A stretch of 64,000 nt of DNA from Perkinsus marinus ATCC 50983 (lineage: Eukaryota > Perkinsozoa > Perkinsida > Perkinsidae): positions 322,511 through 386,510 of the forward strand of contig NW_003217015.1 in the NCBI RefSeq assembly GCF_000006405.1. The letters run 5' to 3'. The translations under genes were made by a program, and so were the position numbers. Positions 22,059-33,426 of the stretch are shown here, piece after piece. Position 1 is the stretch's first letter, and each line of letters starts with the position of its first letter. The notes beneath the pieces are model-generated. The model was not told where the DNA came from, did no database searches, and saw only the letters and a program-made list of their open reading frames with translations.

Positions 22059-24115
22059 ATGTCCTGCTTCAGCACTCCTGCATCCCCATCTGAGAAGGCC
22101 TCCTCTCCTTTGGCCGTCAACGTTACAGTGTCTTCTCGCCGTAGTCGAAGACTCAGCCTGGCTTCTGTTGAAGGTGCTAAAGAAGTTGCTGACAATGATG
22201 ACAATAGGCAAGTCTACTGACGACGCTTGATGGTATCTGTCTTACCCTCAGAGGCTTCGTGTCCTGCAGTCTACTTGATCTCTTGGCTTCGTCATCTCCA
22301 AGTAATGCCACTCAGAACAAGGAGAATAGTTATAGTACACATGCCTCCGCTTCGGACACTTTCGGACCTACTCCGTATCTTGCCAGGAGGTAACATGGAC
22401 TCTCCCGTCCAAGCCCGTGACACGGTCAGCAACAAGCAAACGAAGACTGCATTGACCCGTTCGTCATCTCGACGTGGCAGTAGGCGCTTCTCTATTGGTT
22501 CCACTACCGACAAAATGATGCACAAACAAGAGAGCTTCGGCGACAAGGACCTACTGTGAGCTCAGCAAGAGGAGTCCCCTACCGCACGGCCGGCTTCCCT
22601 CCTTCAGGACTCAGGGCGACTCGGATCATTTCCGGAACAGTCTAGTTGGGTTTGCGTGCAAGAAAGGACTCAAGCCCGTCAGTAAGTCCTTGCTTCGTCC
22701 TCTGCCATGCATGTGCTCATACTCCTCCCAGGTCCCAACCAAGACTCTTTCTTGGTGATTCGCGTTGAAGGCGACGTATCGATTTACGGTGTGTTTGATG
22801 GTCACGGCAAGAAGGGTCATGACGTGAGCAACTTCGTCAAGGAGCATCTCCCCAAGCATCTCGTTGCCGTACGGTCTCCCCTTCTACCACATGGACCCAT
22901 GTAGATTCTGCTCAGCATCCTTCCTTTCGATCTGAGCCTTGCTCTGCCCTTCGCGATGCATTTCTGGCCACTCAGCAGATGCTAGAAAAGACTACTCGTG
23001 ACGGCACCTTAGATGCAGCTGTATCGGGGACCACATGTAGCAGTATATATCTCTATACACTATTCGGGTTGACTCCGTTCCACTAGGCACTGTGGTACTC
23101 CACTTTGAGAAGGATGAGGGCTCCCCAACTGGCAGTCAGTGTCTTTATGTTGCTCATGTTGGGGACAGTCGTTGTGTGTTGGCCCAGAGGAACCCGACTA
23201 ACGGAGGCCTCGTTGCTGTTGATCTCACTCAAGATCATAAGCCAGGTCAATCGTCCCGTGGTATCTCCAACCTGATCAGCCTTTGAATTCAGATCTTCCC
23301 CTGGAGCGAGCTCGCATCATTGCACGTGGTGGGGCGGTCCATAAACGTCCTCATGACGTGAGCCATCGAGTTTACGTGCAAGGCAAGCCTTATCCAGGAT
23401 TAGCTATGTCTCGAGCCCTTGGTTAGTCGCCGCCCTCTCCCTGACAATTACTGTATCCTATTTATCTCAGGGGACCTCATTGGGTACTATGATGCTGGGG
23501 TATCGGCTGAGCCCGAAACCTCCCGTCGGGAGCTGCGGAACGAAGAGCAAGGTGTGTTGTCGGATCGGGGCTCGGTCGGATGTAGGGCGGATGCTTGTCA
23601 GAGGAGGCAGATTCAACTGCTCCAAGTTCCCCACCTGCAGGTGGGTCATCATCTGGTGGAGGAAGCACCCCGTTCGTGAGCCCAGCCAGTGAGGCCTCTC
23701 GTCTGCTACCGCCAACGACTCTCCGACTGAGCGGCAGCAGCAGCAGCAGCAGTGGGCGTCGGAGTTCTGACATACTGAGCCCTCAAGTCGACGTTGATAT
23801 GAAGCTTGTTAACCGAAATATTGACAAATTCTTGGTGGGGCCTGTTGCTGCTGCCCATAGGTGTTCACATCTCCGGTCAGGTGCTGTGCTCGGATGGGGT
23901 ATGGGAATTCATCTCGTCCCAAGAGGCAGTCGACTTTGTATCTCAGTACACACCGCAGCACTCAATGGAAGCCGCACACGATCTTGCTAAGGAAAGCTGG
24001 AGACGTTGGATTCATGTACGTCAGTCTGATATCTCTCGTACCACTCGGTAGTGTTATTCAGGAAGAAGACGGTACCGTAGTAGATGATATCACGAGTGTG
24101 GTTATTCATCTTTAA
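22059..24115 (+). CDS. PP2C-family Ser/Thr phosphatase (12 exons, 511 aa)
   Basis: Exons: 22059-22207, 22252-22389, 22430-22555, 22608-22681, 22732-22868, 22916-23036, 23087-23245, 23293-23421, 23471-23551, 23602-23834, 23881-24015, 24062-24115. All eleven introns are 40-52 nt; the first is GC-AG (AG|GCAAGT). The metal-dependent phosphatase motifs are in order: FACKKGLKPVSPNQDSFLV, YGVFDGHGKKGHDVSNFV (metal-binding Asp and DGHG), SGTTCTVVLHF, LYVAHVGDSRCVLAQ, DHKPDLPLERARIIARGG, SRALGDLIGYYDAGVSAEPE, VLCSDGVWEFIS and VVDDITSVVIHL. It removes phosphate from Ser/Thr. The N-terminal 150 or so residues are Ser/Arg rich and probably regulatory. A Ser/Gly-rich insert of roughly 85 residues interrupts the domain just before the VLCSDGVWEF motif. 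An upstream ATG at 22002 is possible. Confidence 0.93.
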
Positions 24116-24478
24116 ATGTGTTCAAACTACTGTACCATACCTCTTCCCAATGTACTGTTAGATGCAGCATTCGTTTTGTAAAACCTTCAACAACACTGAC
24201 AGTTACTGCCAATCTCTGCATTTGTATTTTCTATCTACGTTAAACTAGTGGCATTATGATATTATCCCATGTACAGTAATATGAAGCGTCACAGAAGCCA
24301 CTACAGGGGTCTTATTACCTCTATTGAAGCTCGTGTATGATTATTAGTATTCCCACCACTGCCTTTGGAACAGTTTCGTTCTCAGTAGCATGTCTACTGG
24401 CTGCCATGGAATGTTCATGATAATCGATTCTCTGTTGTGTTACCAGTTGAGTGTAGTGAGTGTGTAGCAGTTGATACG
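24116..24478. other. Spacer between PP2C and UBL-BAG genes
   Basis: This is AT-rich intergenic sequence between two plus-strand genes. No coding content was recognised. Confidence 0.45.
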
Positions 24479-25742
24479 ATGTTAACGGTAGTGCAAGGAA
24501 AAGAGAAGTATCACTGTACGATAGATGATACCACATCAGTAGCTGACGTTAAAGCACGGCTCGAATCTGCCACTGGCGTGCCAGTAAGAACGCGGAAACT
24601 GAGAATCCAGCTGGGATTCTCACTCAGGCAAAAGGCCAGCGGCTTCTGGTCAAGGGGAAGGAGCGGGATGCTTCAGTGGTCCTTTCCTCTATAGGGGTGA
24701 AAGCAGGCTCAAAGATTATGCTGCTTTTTACGAAGGAGTATCAGGTGACTGAGTGTATGTTCTGTGCTAGCGTGGATGCATAGAACCTGATGTAGGCCAA
24801 AACGTTTTCGAAGGCGACTGTGTTAAACAAAGAAGCTCCTGACAATGGTGAGTCGATTAAGCGATCCATTGGTAACAGTAGTGCCTTCCAGAGAAGCCCG
24901 ACGGACCCGCGGGGGCTCAGAAGAGTATACCTGCCGTTGTGAACATCACCGTTGGTGCCGAAGAGTCCACTACTGCCCAGCCGTATGTAGTGTTGATGAT
25001 CAAGAGCGGCTCAAAGGAGCATGCTGGACGATACCGTGTAGAATGCATGAATGGAAGTGTGACGATGCAGGATGTGAAGGAGGCCATAGGCCGGACTACC
25101 AGTTGAGCTTTGCCATCATCGATACTGGGATGTGACTTTTCCTCAGATGTTAGGCCGCAGTTCATGCGCTTACTTGCCAAAGGGAAGGAGGTAAGGTATT
25201 GCTAAGCTGAATGTATCCTGAGCTTGCCACAGGTTAGTGACGGAAGCCGCATTGAGGAGATCATGACAACCCCGCATGGCACGTTGGAGATGCTCATGCT
25301 ATTCAAGTATGGCTACCACATGCAGGTAGCAACATTTAACAACTGTATTGTGTCCCACTCGTTGCCGAAGGTCGAGGGATCGGTATGGCTGAAGCAACGG
25401 CAGGAGGAATTGGACGGCCTCAAGTCGAAATTGGAACGCATGGAGAACTCCTTGGATCACCGGGGAGGGGATCTTGCCGAGTTTTTGGTATGGTTTTTCT
25501 ATGAGAAACAAAAAGCCGACGTGTGCAGGTCCAACTGACGAAAGTAGGCGAAGTCGTTGAAAGATATCTCGAGTCCGTAGATCATGTAAGATATGTTTGA
25601 AATCCACGCGTGAGTGGCCATGTATTTATTGTAGGTAACAGTGAATGAATCACTTCTACCCGAGATGAAACGGTTAAAAGAAGAACTCTTGGCTGCAGAC
25701 CAGAAGGTCAAAGAGCTCAATAGTCGTGTGCCTCTCGTATGA
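24479..25742 (+). CDS. Tandem ubiquitin-like / BAG-like co-chaperone (8 exons, 315 aa)
   Basis: Exons: 24479-24583, 24628-24744, 24796-24847, 24892-25101, 25147-25190, 25233-25487, 25529-25585, 25635-25742; introns are 41-51 nt. The first ubiquitin-like fold (residues 1-75) reads MLTVVQGKEKYHCTIDD, RLLVKGKERDASVVLSSIGV and SKIMLLFTKEY. A second (about 115-220) reads PYVVLMIKSGS, TMQDVKEAIGRTTNVRPQF, RLLAKGKEVSDGSRIEEI and TLEMLMLFKYGYHMQ. The C-terminal helices (KLERMENSL, LTKVGEVVERYLESVD, MKRLKEELLAADQKVKEL) resemble a BAG domain, which binds the Hsp70 nucleotide-binding domain and triggers nucleotide release. UBL plus BAG is the BAG1 arrangement; two UBLs are less usual. The 45 nt after YHMQ begin with GTAGCA and end in AG, sit where the first UBL has an intron, and could be a further intron. 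UBL assignment is firm, BAG moderate. Confidence 0.75.
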
Positions 25743-25810
25743 CTCATAACACTCGTGTTGAGTTTAACATACCACAGGCTTTACTACACCTGGTGTCTAC
25801 AACTATCAAC

Positions 25811-26067
25811 ATGTCTGATCAACCTGAATTCGAACACCATTCAAATGGTAAACACCCTGCGACTCGTTCGTACAAACTAGACTATAATCGTCTATCGGAT
25901 CTGCTTACTAGAACTGTGAGTGTACCATTAAGGACCTCGATAGATCTTGGTGGAGCGGAGGAGTGCTCTGGGGAGTTCAATAGTAGGTGTTTGCCGCTTC
26001 TACACGAGTGAATACAGGAGTCGTACACTTCCAACAACACAATGCTATCTTTGGTCTGGCCAGCTGA
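25811..26067 (+). CDS. Possible small two-exon protein (61 aa)
   Basis: The ATG at 25811 begins MSDQPEFEHHSNGKHPATRS and continues KLDYNRLSDLLTRT. A GTGAGT donor (25916) and TAGTAG acceptor (25986) remove 71 nt in phase 0 and continue VFAASTRVNTGVVHFQQHN to a TGA at 26067. It resembles no family I know. The intron is longer than most here and the read-through frame is also open, so this is tentative. It follows the UBL-BAG gene on the same strand by 69 bp. Confidence 0.35.
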
Positions 26068-26722
26068 AGCTACAATTCATGAGCATGGGAGAAACATCTT
26101 CGAGTCACGATGACATTCATGCATCACTCAGCTGCCCCTGAATGATTCAGATCAGTTGCCTATACTCATGACCGTGAGCTCCCACTCCGAACGACAGAGG
26201 CATGCATGAAACTGTACATAACCGCAGTAGACTCACGCTCTGGGTCGGCACCCTAGCAGAGATATGCTGCATCGCAGAGATTCTCGTCCGTGCATCAGAC
26301 AGCAACTGTGTGATATTGTCGGGGCCCTACTGGGGGCTGACATGGGTTGCTGGTGTTAACTCACTCTGAGGGGTAAAGAACCAATGACGCCTTCCCCATC
26401 TCGTTTCAGCAGTCTAGCTATCACCGATTCAGCGCCTGTATCTGTTGAGTCACCTCAACTGCGACCACTACACGAAGAAACTCACCAGGCCTCATCAGAA
26501 GGTCAATGCTCTCTCGTACTCTGCGGCGACACTCAACTGTTGGATCAATCGGCACTCTGGAGTTCGAGCAGCTCAGGAGAATCTTGTCGATAGAGGCACT
26601 GAGCTCACCTATATTTGCTCGCCAACGGATCGAGACAGAGGAAGCCCAGGGGCTCCAGAAACGGTAGGGACCAAATCTTCACCCTGACACGAAGGCCCAT
26701 GAGGGCCGATTGGGAGCGGCTG
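26068..26722. other. Unresolved interval, possible terminal exon of the WD40 gene
   Basis: A minus-strand frame (about 26430-26610) opens after an AATATAG acceptor and reads GELSASIDKILLSC, then VECRRRVRESIDLLMRPGEF, ending in TGA. It could be the last exon of the WD40 gene. A plus-strand frame overlaps it, so neither is certain. Confidence 0.3.
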
Positions 26723-29700
26723 CTAGCTCTCACTTCCGGTCCAGAGAAACCGTGAGCATCGCGTCTCCTGCCTCGGGGCTATAGTCTCCCGATAGAGGTA
26801 TGACCAACATCTGCGTAATGGCGTCATCGTGGGCTGTAGACCTTGTAGCGATAGTTTGCGTGGGAGGCGGGTGGGATGGGTCTGTAAAGGTGAGCATCCC
26901 AATGCTAAATCTCGCATCTGCCCTCACATTCGTTGTCCGACGACCTTCTTTTTGGGTGGGGTACACTAGTGAGTAAGAAGATGTCGGCGTCTGGCTGTAC
27001 CGACTCCACCGCATCACAGCTCGGATCATCAGATACCGGCATAATGGGGCTTATGTCACACACGTGTAAGCCTCCATTCGCATCACCTACCGCTGAGGTT
27101 GAATGGAGGCACTACACCGAACAGCTGACCTATACTGATCAACCACTGACCTCCTATATAGATTGGACTGAGAAGGGCCAGGAACAACAATAGGAACACC
27201 TGGGCCTCACGTCATTGTAGTGAGGGAGGCCGCGATGGACATAGACGTGAGAGTGCTGGTGCTTCGCCAGGCGTGAATGCATGACCAACGAGACGCCAGC
27301 TGAGAGCTGACACACGATGGCTTGTCGGAGTAGACTGGGGGGTATTGCAGACCTAGCTATCCACAATGATATGACACCAGAACGATCAGTGGCGACGAGC
27401 AGGTGGTCGGACGATGATACCCAAGACAAGGCCTACGAGGGCCATATGATGCATGTAGAGCATGCTCAGACCCTACCACCAAGGCATGCTCGAATTGAGG
27501 AAGGCGGGTGATGTGCGTGAGAGCTGTGAAGTCGTATCTTCACAGATTGACATGCAATACTGGGGTGCCGTAAAAAGTGATACATCATGCACTGACCGTC
27601 CTCTCCCCCGCTGGCCAATAAGACCTCCCTACGATCTGAAAAGGGGCTGAAGGCGGTAGAGCCAACGGCCTACTATCGCCTTCTGTAGAAGTTGAGATGG
27701 CGAGGCACGTGATTCCAGCATCCTTAGAGTGATGTCGAAACTCAGCTTTGGTCTTGGGTGATACTATAGGCGCTACTGGGTGGTCTGATGTCGCCGCTGA
27801 GCCACGAGTGGAACCGAGTCAATGAAAGCAGTAGTACTAGGAGTAGTACACTGCGTGGACATATCTAGATGATGTATTCTAACAACACCATCCAAGGCCG
27901 CCGAGACGAGCCAGTGCCCATCACCCAGCTCTGGAGCGATGAGGTGACCAACGTCCTTATTGTGGGGTTGATAATGAAAGAGGAGAGCCCCGCTGCGGAT
28001 ATCGTGAACCGTGACCTTGGGGAGGACATCTCCGTTTCCTCAGCAGCAGGAAGGGCCCAGCTCACCTGCCCCCTGGCATCACCAATGTATATACGCTTCT
28101 GGTTGGGCGCTATCGCTGATGCTGTGATTTCAGAGGTGCTGATATCCTTCACAGTGCGCAAAGGTCTCCCTGTCAGTATGAACGAGTGAAGGGCAACGGT
28201 AAGTCGTTAGGGATGCCAATGTACCAGTGGCAGCGGACCAGAAGCGCAAGTTCCGGCCCGAAAGGGTTATAAAGCTCGTGAGCTTCCTGCAGTACTCCAC
28301 CTTGGCCACCTGCAGGAAGTCTCGAGCCAAGGTGGTGGGGTCCGAGCAGTGTGGGAAGATATGCATAGGATTAACTACATATGTCGGTGATAATATGAAA
28401 ATTTGAGGAAATTTTCCGCAAACTACTGTTGATTTCTGAACACTCCTACTCGAACTCTTATATAACTCCTTATAATTGGTGAGGAAACTCCTGAGCTCAG
28501 CTGTTGGAAGCGAACATATATTCCACCACTGCATGAGCCGGTCGAGCTCACCCCTAACGTGTCAGTTACACCAGCCTTTTCTGCGTCATCGTTTTTGTAG
28601 TTGTAGAAGTACACCCGTCCATTACAGGTACCGACAGCTAGTCTCTGATATCCGGGTAAAGGATGCGGTGATACAGGTTGCTGCTACCGAGGGTTTAGGC
28701 AAGTGACAGATCGTATTGAAGTCCTGGACACCACTACCCACTGAGGGGCCTGAGGCGAGTCCTACCATAACCATGTTTTAAGACTCGGAAGGATTCACTC
28801 ACCAACGGTGCCGACCGTTGACGACCCACCGAACGTCTGGACGCATCTAAGGAGAGCGGTTGTGTTCTAATAGAGGCTTATATCTCGACGACCTGAAGTT
28901 GCGCATGTCCCAGAGTTTCATAACACCGCTGACGTCAGCAGTGATGACCTGAGGGGTACCCTTGATGACTTCCAGACCACAGAGTACTCTGTCATGTCCT
29001 GTTAATCTGAATATCCAGCATAGAGAGGTAGTGGGTGTGTCATTTGCCTGAAGACTGGCTCCTTCTGAGCATATGGGTTCCACACCAAGGCGTGATGCTC
29101 GAGTCCAGCAGTGAATATGCAATGATAAGGCAGGCTGTACACAACCGAGTGAAGGTCATTCTTGTGACCTGTTTTGATCTCATGTCGTGGATAGATGTTG
29201 AAACCATGATACCTCTCAAGATTTCTCTAGGCTTGAGAGTGGCCACGTCCCACATTAAGACGGTGGTGTCAGTACTGGCCGTAGCGAGCACACCCATATC
29301 GCTTATCCTCTCCATCGCGGTGATTGAACCTTCACAGTCGGATAGCAATGTCAGTGACGATATAGAGCCAGTTTTCAAAAGAAAACAGTGGTAAGAGTCC
29401 TGGGAAGGGCGACCGACTATGGAGCCCCCCGCGAACCAGTAAGACAGATGCGGCAGCTCTTAACTGTGCACTGGTGTCACCTTGATGGAAGCCTCTTCTC
29501 ACTTCAGTGAGCTTCCAACTTGTCAAATCCCATCGGCTGAGAGCGCCGTCTACGCCTCCCGAGAATAGAACTAAGGGGAGTGCTATTGACCAAGATACAA
29601 ATCGGGCATACTTGTGTCTTGAAGAGACGGCGCCAATGGTTCCTCCTCCAAACTAGTGTTGAAGGGGAATACGCTCAGCTGTATCTGTCCAGCACTGCAG

Positions 29701-31367
29701 CTTACCACCGTATCATGCGGGGGATCGGAACTCGTAAACAGTGTGAGCTCACATTCTTGGACACTAGTCGGGCTCGGAGTCCCCAGTTTATACAGCTTGA
29801 GTTTGCCGTTGATGACTCCTTTCCCTCGGCCCGCTCTTTCATTCTCTGATATGAGAGTCTCTCACCCGCGACTGGCAATCACAAGACCCTACCGAAACGC
29901 TCCAGAAGGATATAGCTTTGTCAGTGCCAGTCGAGACGGCTCCTGCACCAAGTTCGCAAGCTGTGATTACTGTTCCTCGATGCCCTTTCAACTTAGACCG
30001 AAAGGATGGGGTTGAACATCTGCAGGCTTTGATTCACCTTGGCCAGAGGCTGACAGCTGTCAGGGTCGTAGAGCTGTATACTGCTGGATCCATGGGTAAC
30101 ACACAGTAACGTGTCCGAGTGTGTGAGATAGCACAGTTTCTCGATAGGAGCCTGCGTTGGGCTCCACACCCCATCACCGCGTGGGCGAGGCTCGCCCGGC
30201 GAGCGGGTCGAGCTTACACCAATTCCTCTCTGTTGTATAAAGGAACGACTCTGGTGGTAGGTCCGTATAGGCTCCGCCATGCTTGCCGATTCTGAGATAG
30301 TCATGGACGGTCCGATTTAAGCAGGGCTCGGTCCGGATCTACGAATGCTACTATCGTCGATGATGCATTCCCCATCTACGGACTCCGCTTGACCAGCATC
30401 TCTTAGGAGGTAGTCACTGAGTGGAGGGAAGGCGAGGGCCCCAGTCCCAATATGGTGAGCCCACCTGAACAGCTCCCAAGTGAGGCAGCCTGTACTGTGC
30501 ACGTCAATATTGTGGAACCTGGCCAGTGGTTTTTACACTGGCTAAGGCGTTCCATTGAGACCCACAATTGAGAGGCAGCGCATGCCACTTGGGCCTTCCA
30601 GAATGTCGGCATTGACGGACCTTGGGGTAGGTCAAGCTCAGCGACGGTCTGATGACATAGAATAGGACGTGTTGTGGTTGCGCGGCAACAGCGGACTTCC
30701 TCAGAGAGGCATTCCTCTCCTCGGTCGGTGTTATGTTCATCGGTACAATACAACACTGTATCGACGAATTCTTCCAGCTGGAGAGAACCGTTCAGCTCGA
30801 AGGCTCTCCGCATTAGCTCAAAACGCTCTACCATCAGGAGCGCGAGAACCTGGGCCGATGGAAGGCAGCAGTCTGTTCGTAAACCGTTGGCCGCACACCC
30901 TTCTAGCTGGCTCGGTCATGGAGGATATCAATGCTTTGGTCTGCTTGGTAAGATGAGGTCCGCGACTAACTGGTTCTGGCAAGGCCTTACGAGAACCCCC
31001 TCTCTCTTCTGTGAGCTGAGGAGAGTTGCAATACGACACGGTCAACCACCAACGAATTCGCTGATGGAAATGGTGTTATGTGAACTCACTTTTGTGGGCA
31101 CATCCCTAGGAGTATCATCACCCCCAAAGATGTCCCACTTAGCTGCTCTCATAACGGGTCTGTAGCCATGCTTGGAGGGTGATAGCAGAGCTTGATGACC
31201 ATCAATAGAAACTCGAGCCGTTTCAAGATCAGAATCGTCAAGACCTGCTCAGAGGTGGAAACTTCCCGTTCGGTCGTAGTTTTACTTAGATCAGTGGAAG
31301 GACGATTCTTTATCCTGAGTCCTTCCTGATCCCCGTCGCGCCGAGCCGAATCAGTGGAGGTGATCAT
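26723..31367 (-). CDS. EF-hand / WD40-repeat protein of WDR49 type (many exons; ends uncertain)
   Basis: Minus-strand exons separated by short introns give WD-repeat sequence in order. LKGHRGTVITACELGAGAV with DKAISFWSV lies near 29.95 kb, GGVDGALSRWDLTSWKLTEV near 29.5 kb and LLSDCEGSITAMERISDM with TTVLMWDV near 29.3 kb. HKNDLHSVVYSLPYHCIFTA with ALVWNPYAQKEPVF (29.1 kb), GHDRVLCGLEVIKGTPQVIT with GVMKLWDMRNF (28.95 kb), LAVGTCNGRVYFYNY (28.6 kb) and LVATDRSGVISLWIA (27.4 kb) follow. The phrase TPQVITADVSGVMKLWD after a VWNPY repeat is characteristic of the WDR49/WDR64-like EF-hand WD40 family. N-terminal pieces read FELNGSLQLEEFVDTVLYC and a weak EF-hand, FHNIDVHSTGCLTWELF (about 30.5-30.8 kb). 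Such proteins are scaffolds, many in cilia or flagella. I did not fix every splice; the start near 31367 (MITSTDSARRDGDQEG) and the 3' end are guesses. Confidence 0.65.
28395..28525. repeat. Dispersed intronic repeat, copy 1
   Basis: About 130 bp lying in an intron of the WD40 gene is a diverged copy of 47590-47720. Shared words include AGGAAATTT, GGAACTCCTGAGCTCAGCTG-like (here GAAACTCCTGAGCTCAGCTG) and a conserved ATATATTCCA. In gene orientation both copies lie just behind a GTGAGC donor. Confidence 0.65.
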
Positions 31368-32666
31368 TGACAGAGCGAACGTAAGTTACTGCCGTGAACG
31401 AGACACTGCCTGTTGAGAAGGGAACTGTCTATGGCAATCCTTTCCCGATGGGTAGGAGCGACCGCAGCTATGTTGAGTGCAACACAAACCTTGTACGGTA
31501 GGTGATGTGGATGACGAGAGTGACACGATAACTGTGCTGGGAATACTGAACAGGATGGTAAGGCTGATGACTGCCGTACGTCATACCCGAGAGGTCTACT
31601 GGGTGATGGGGTCATGCTGATAGTTGCTTATGGTTTACGTGAGGGGGATGGGCACAACGTCCAATCCCTATGCAGATGGATAAAAATTATAAACGTGTCG
31701 TTGGTGTGTAACCTATCTTATCGTCTCCGGCTCCTCACTTTAGCCTATATCCTAGCCTAGCGTCAGCAACACCCCAATATTGATTATGTAGATAGACAAG
31801 TTAGTCTCCTAAGTCCTCTAGTGTGGCGTTCGCTCAAGGGAGATAAGGTACGAGGCTCCTACTAGGAGCAACGACCATCAACACTATTATTTTCCAGGGA
31901 TATCACAAGCTAGCAACAAATGTTTTACTCTACCTGGATTGTCGTACACCCCCAGATCAGCCTGCCATCTGAACAATAGTTATTAAATGATATAGTTTCT
32001 CGAGTTTTGTACTGGACAAGGAAATTAACTGGAGTGAAATTATTCAACAGCTTACCATTGTAGGTTTATGAAGCAAAATAGGGAGGAGTGGAGGACCCCT
32101 ATCATCACATGGTATCTAGTGTAGTATCCTCTAATGCAGTGTGTATGCATGGATTTCCCTACGCCACAACCATCGACACACTAGCTCACTCAGCTGCTGA
32201 GGGTGCACAGGTTGATGGAAATATCTTCCTCGGCAATCTCCTACTCAACTGCTCGAGCATTGGTCTTCTCAAGCACACCCGTCTGCTCCCTGAGATGAGG
32301 TACCAGCAACCCAGCCACTACTAGGCAGGAGGGAGGTGGACGCTATATGGCCATGGCCACACTACTGAACTTGACGATGTGGTCCAAGAACGACGGCCAC
32401 ATAACAAGAGTCGTCATTCCAGGGCTCACCACCTTCAACCTAGTCATGCTCGATGCTTGCCCAAGCCCGTAGTGATCAGCCAACAATACCAACTGGTGAG
32501 TGTCATTGAATGCATGGACACCAGGGACTAACTCAACACATCGACTTTACCCTAGTAAATGTATCAACTCGTGTCACCACTGCAACAATGCTCAACTTCC
32601 TCGACCCACCCTTATCCGGCTGCATCGTCGAGGGAAAAGTAAAAACTCATAAGGGGAGCAAATTGT
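31368..32666. other. Interval without a resolved gene
   Basis: Plus-strand frames at 32088-32324 (ending NCSSIGLLKHTRLLPEMR) and from an ATG at 32350 (MAMATLLNLTMWSKNDGH) look mildly coding-like but give no domain, and no splice joins them well. They may be a decayed gene. The left part of the interval may contain further 5' exons of the WD40 gene. Confidence 0.3.
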
Positions 32667-33281
32667 TCAGTTGTAGAGCTTGACCATGTGCTGGTCTAAC
32701 ACTGAAAACTCGTCTAGTCGTCTGTCGAGATGTGATGGAGTCACTGTAGCATTAGCTTCGGCTATTCTCTTTAGCGCGCGCCCGACAACTTTTGGTGGGT
32801 CTAGACCTGACCAATAGCATTCCATACATCTGCTGCCTATCACGCTGGCTTACCAAAGGCCTTTGCTCGATCAAATCTGGCCTGTCTCGAGATGCCGCAA
32901 CAGGGACCGTACCTACAATGGCCAACAGCTGGTGGACGATGGTCCATGGAGGGAGCCTCACTTCAGATCGAGATCGAACTTGCGTAGTATGAGCTCCTCG
33001 ACAACCTTACAGTCCGAGTCACTACTCCACGATAGCACGTTAGTATCCTGAGGTTGACCGTAGACGATACGGAATAGGTCAGGTTCAGACCATACCACGC
33101 ATGTGAGACGTTCATCACTGCCTGCCGAAACTTCAGCATCAGTCTCCTCTTCCTCCTTTTTCCCCTTCCCAACACCACCATCTCCGTCCTTGTCAAAGTC
33201 GAGCCTCCTAGCCAACGAACTAGAGACCTCTCGAGTGATTGGATGGGGATTGGGACGCTTTCTTGGTCTAGGTGGCGGCAT
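32667..33281 (-). CDS. POLD4: DNA polymerase delta subunit 4 (p12) homologue (3 exons, 172 aa)
   Basis: Exons: 33281-32962, 32912-32854, 32806-32667; introns are 49 and 47 nt. The C-terminal half matches the conserved p12/Cdm1 core: ELILRKFDLDLKYGPCCGIS (about 96-115), RQARFDRAKAFGLDPPKVV, then an amphipathic tail RALKRIAEANATVTPSHLDR. In known family members this reads F-D-x-x-x-x-Y-G-P-C-x-G-I-[ST]-R-x-x-R-x-x-R-A-x-x-x-G-L-x-P-P. The subunit stabilises the replicative polymerase delta and helps bind PCNA. The N-terminus is basic and proline rich (MPPPRPRKRPNPHP) with an acidic linker, and is unlike the animal protein; no clear PIP box is seen. At 172 residues it is longer than the human subunit. 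The splice joins run directly through the conserved core, which supports them. Confidence 0.88.
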
Positions 33282-33426
33282 GCAATGAACTGACCATGTT
33301 CGTTATGACAAATTGATAACACAAAAAGCGTCCGCCGAGTATTCAGAAATCGGTAGCATATGATAACAGCGAGGAACTTCTATCATTAATGATGCTCTAC
33401 TCCTAGCAGTATTGAATGATAAGAGA

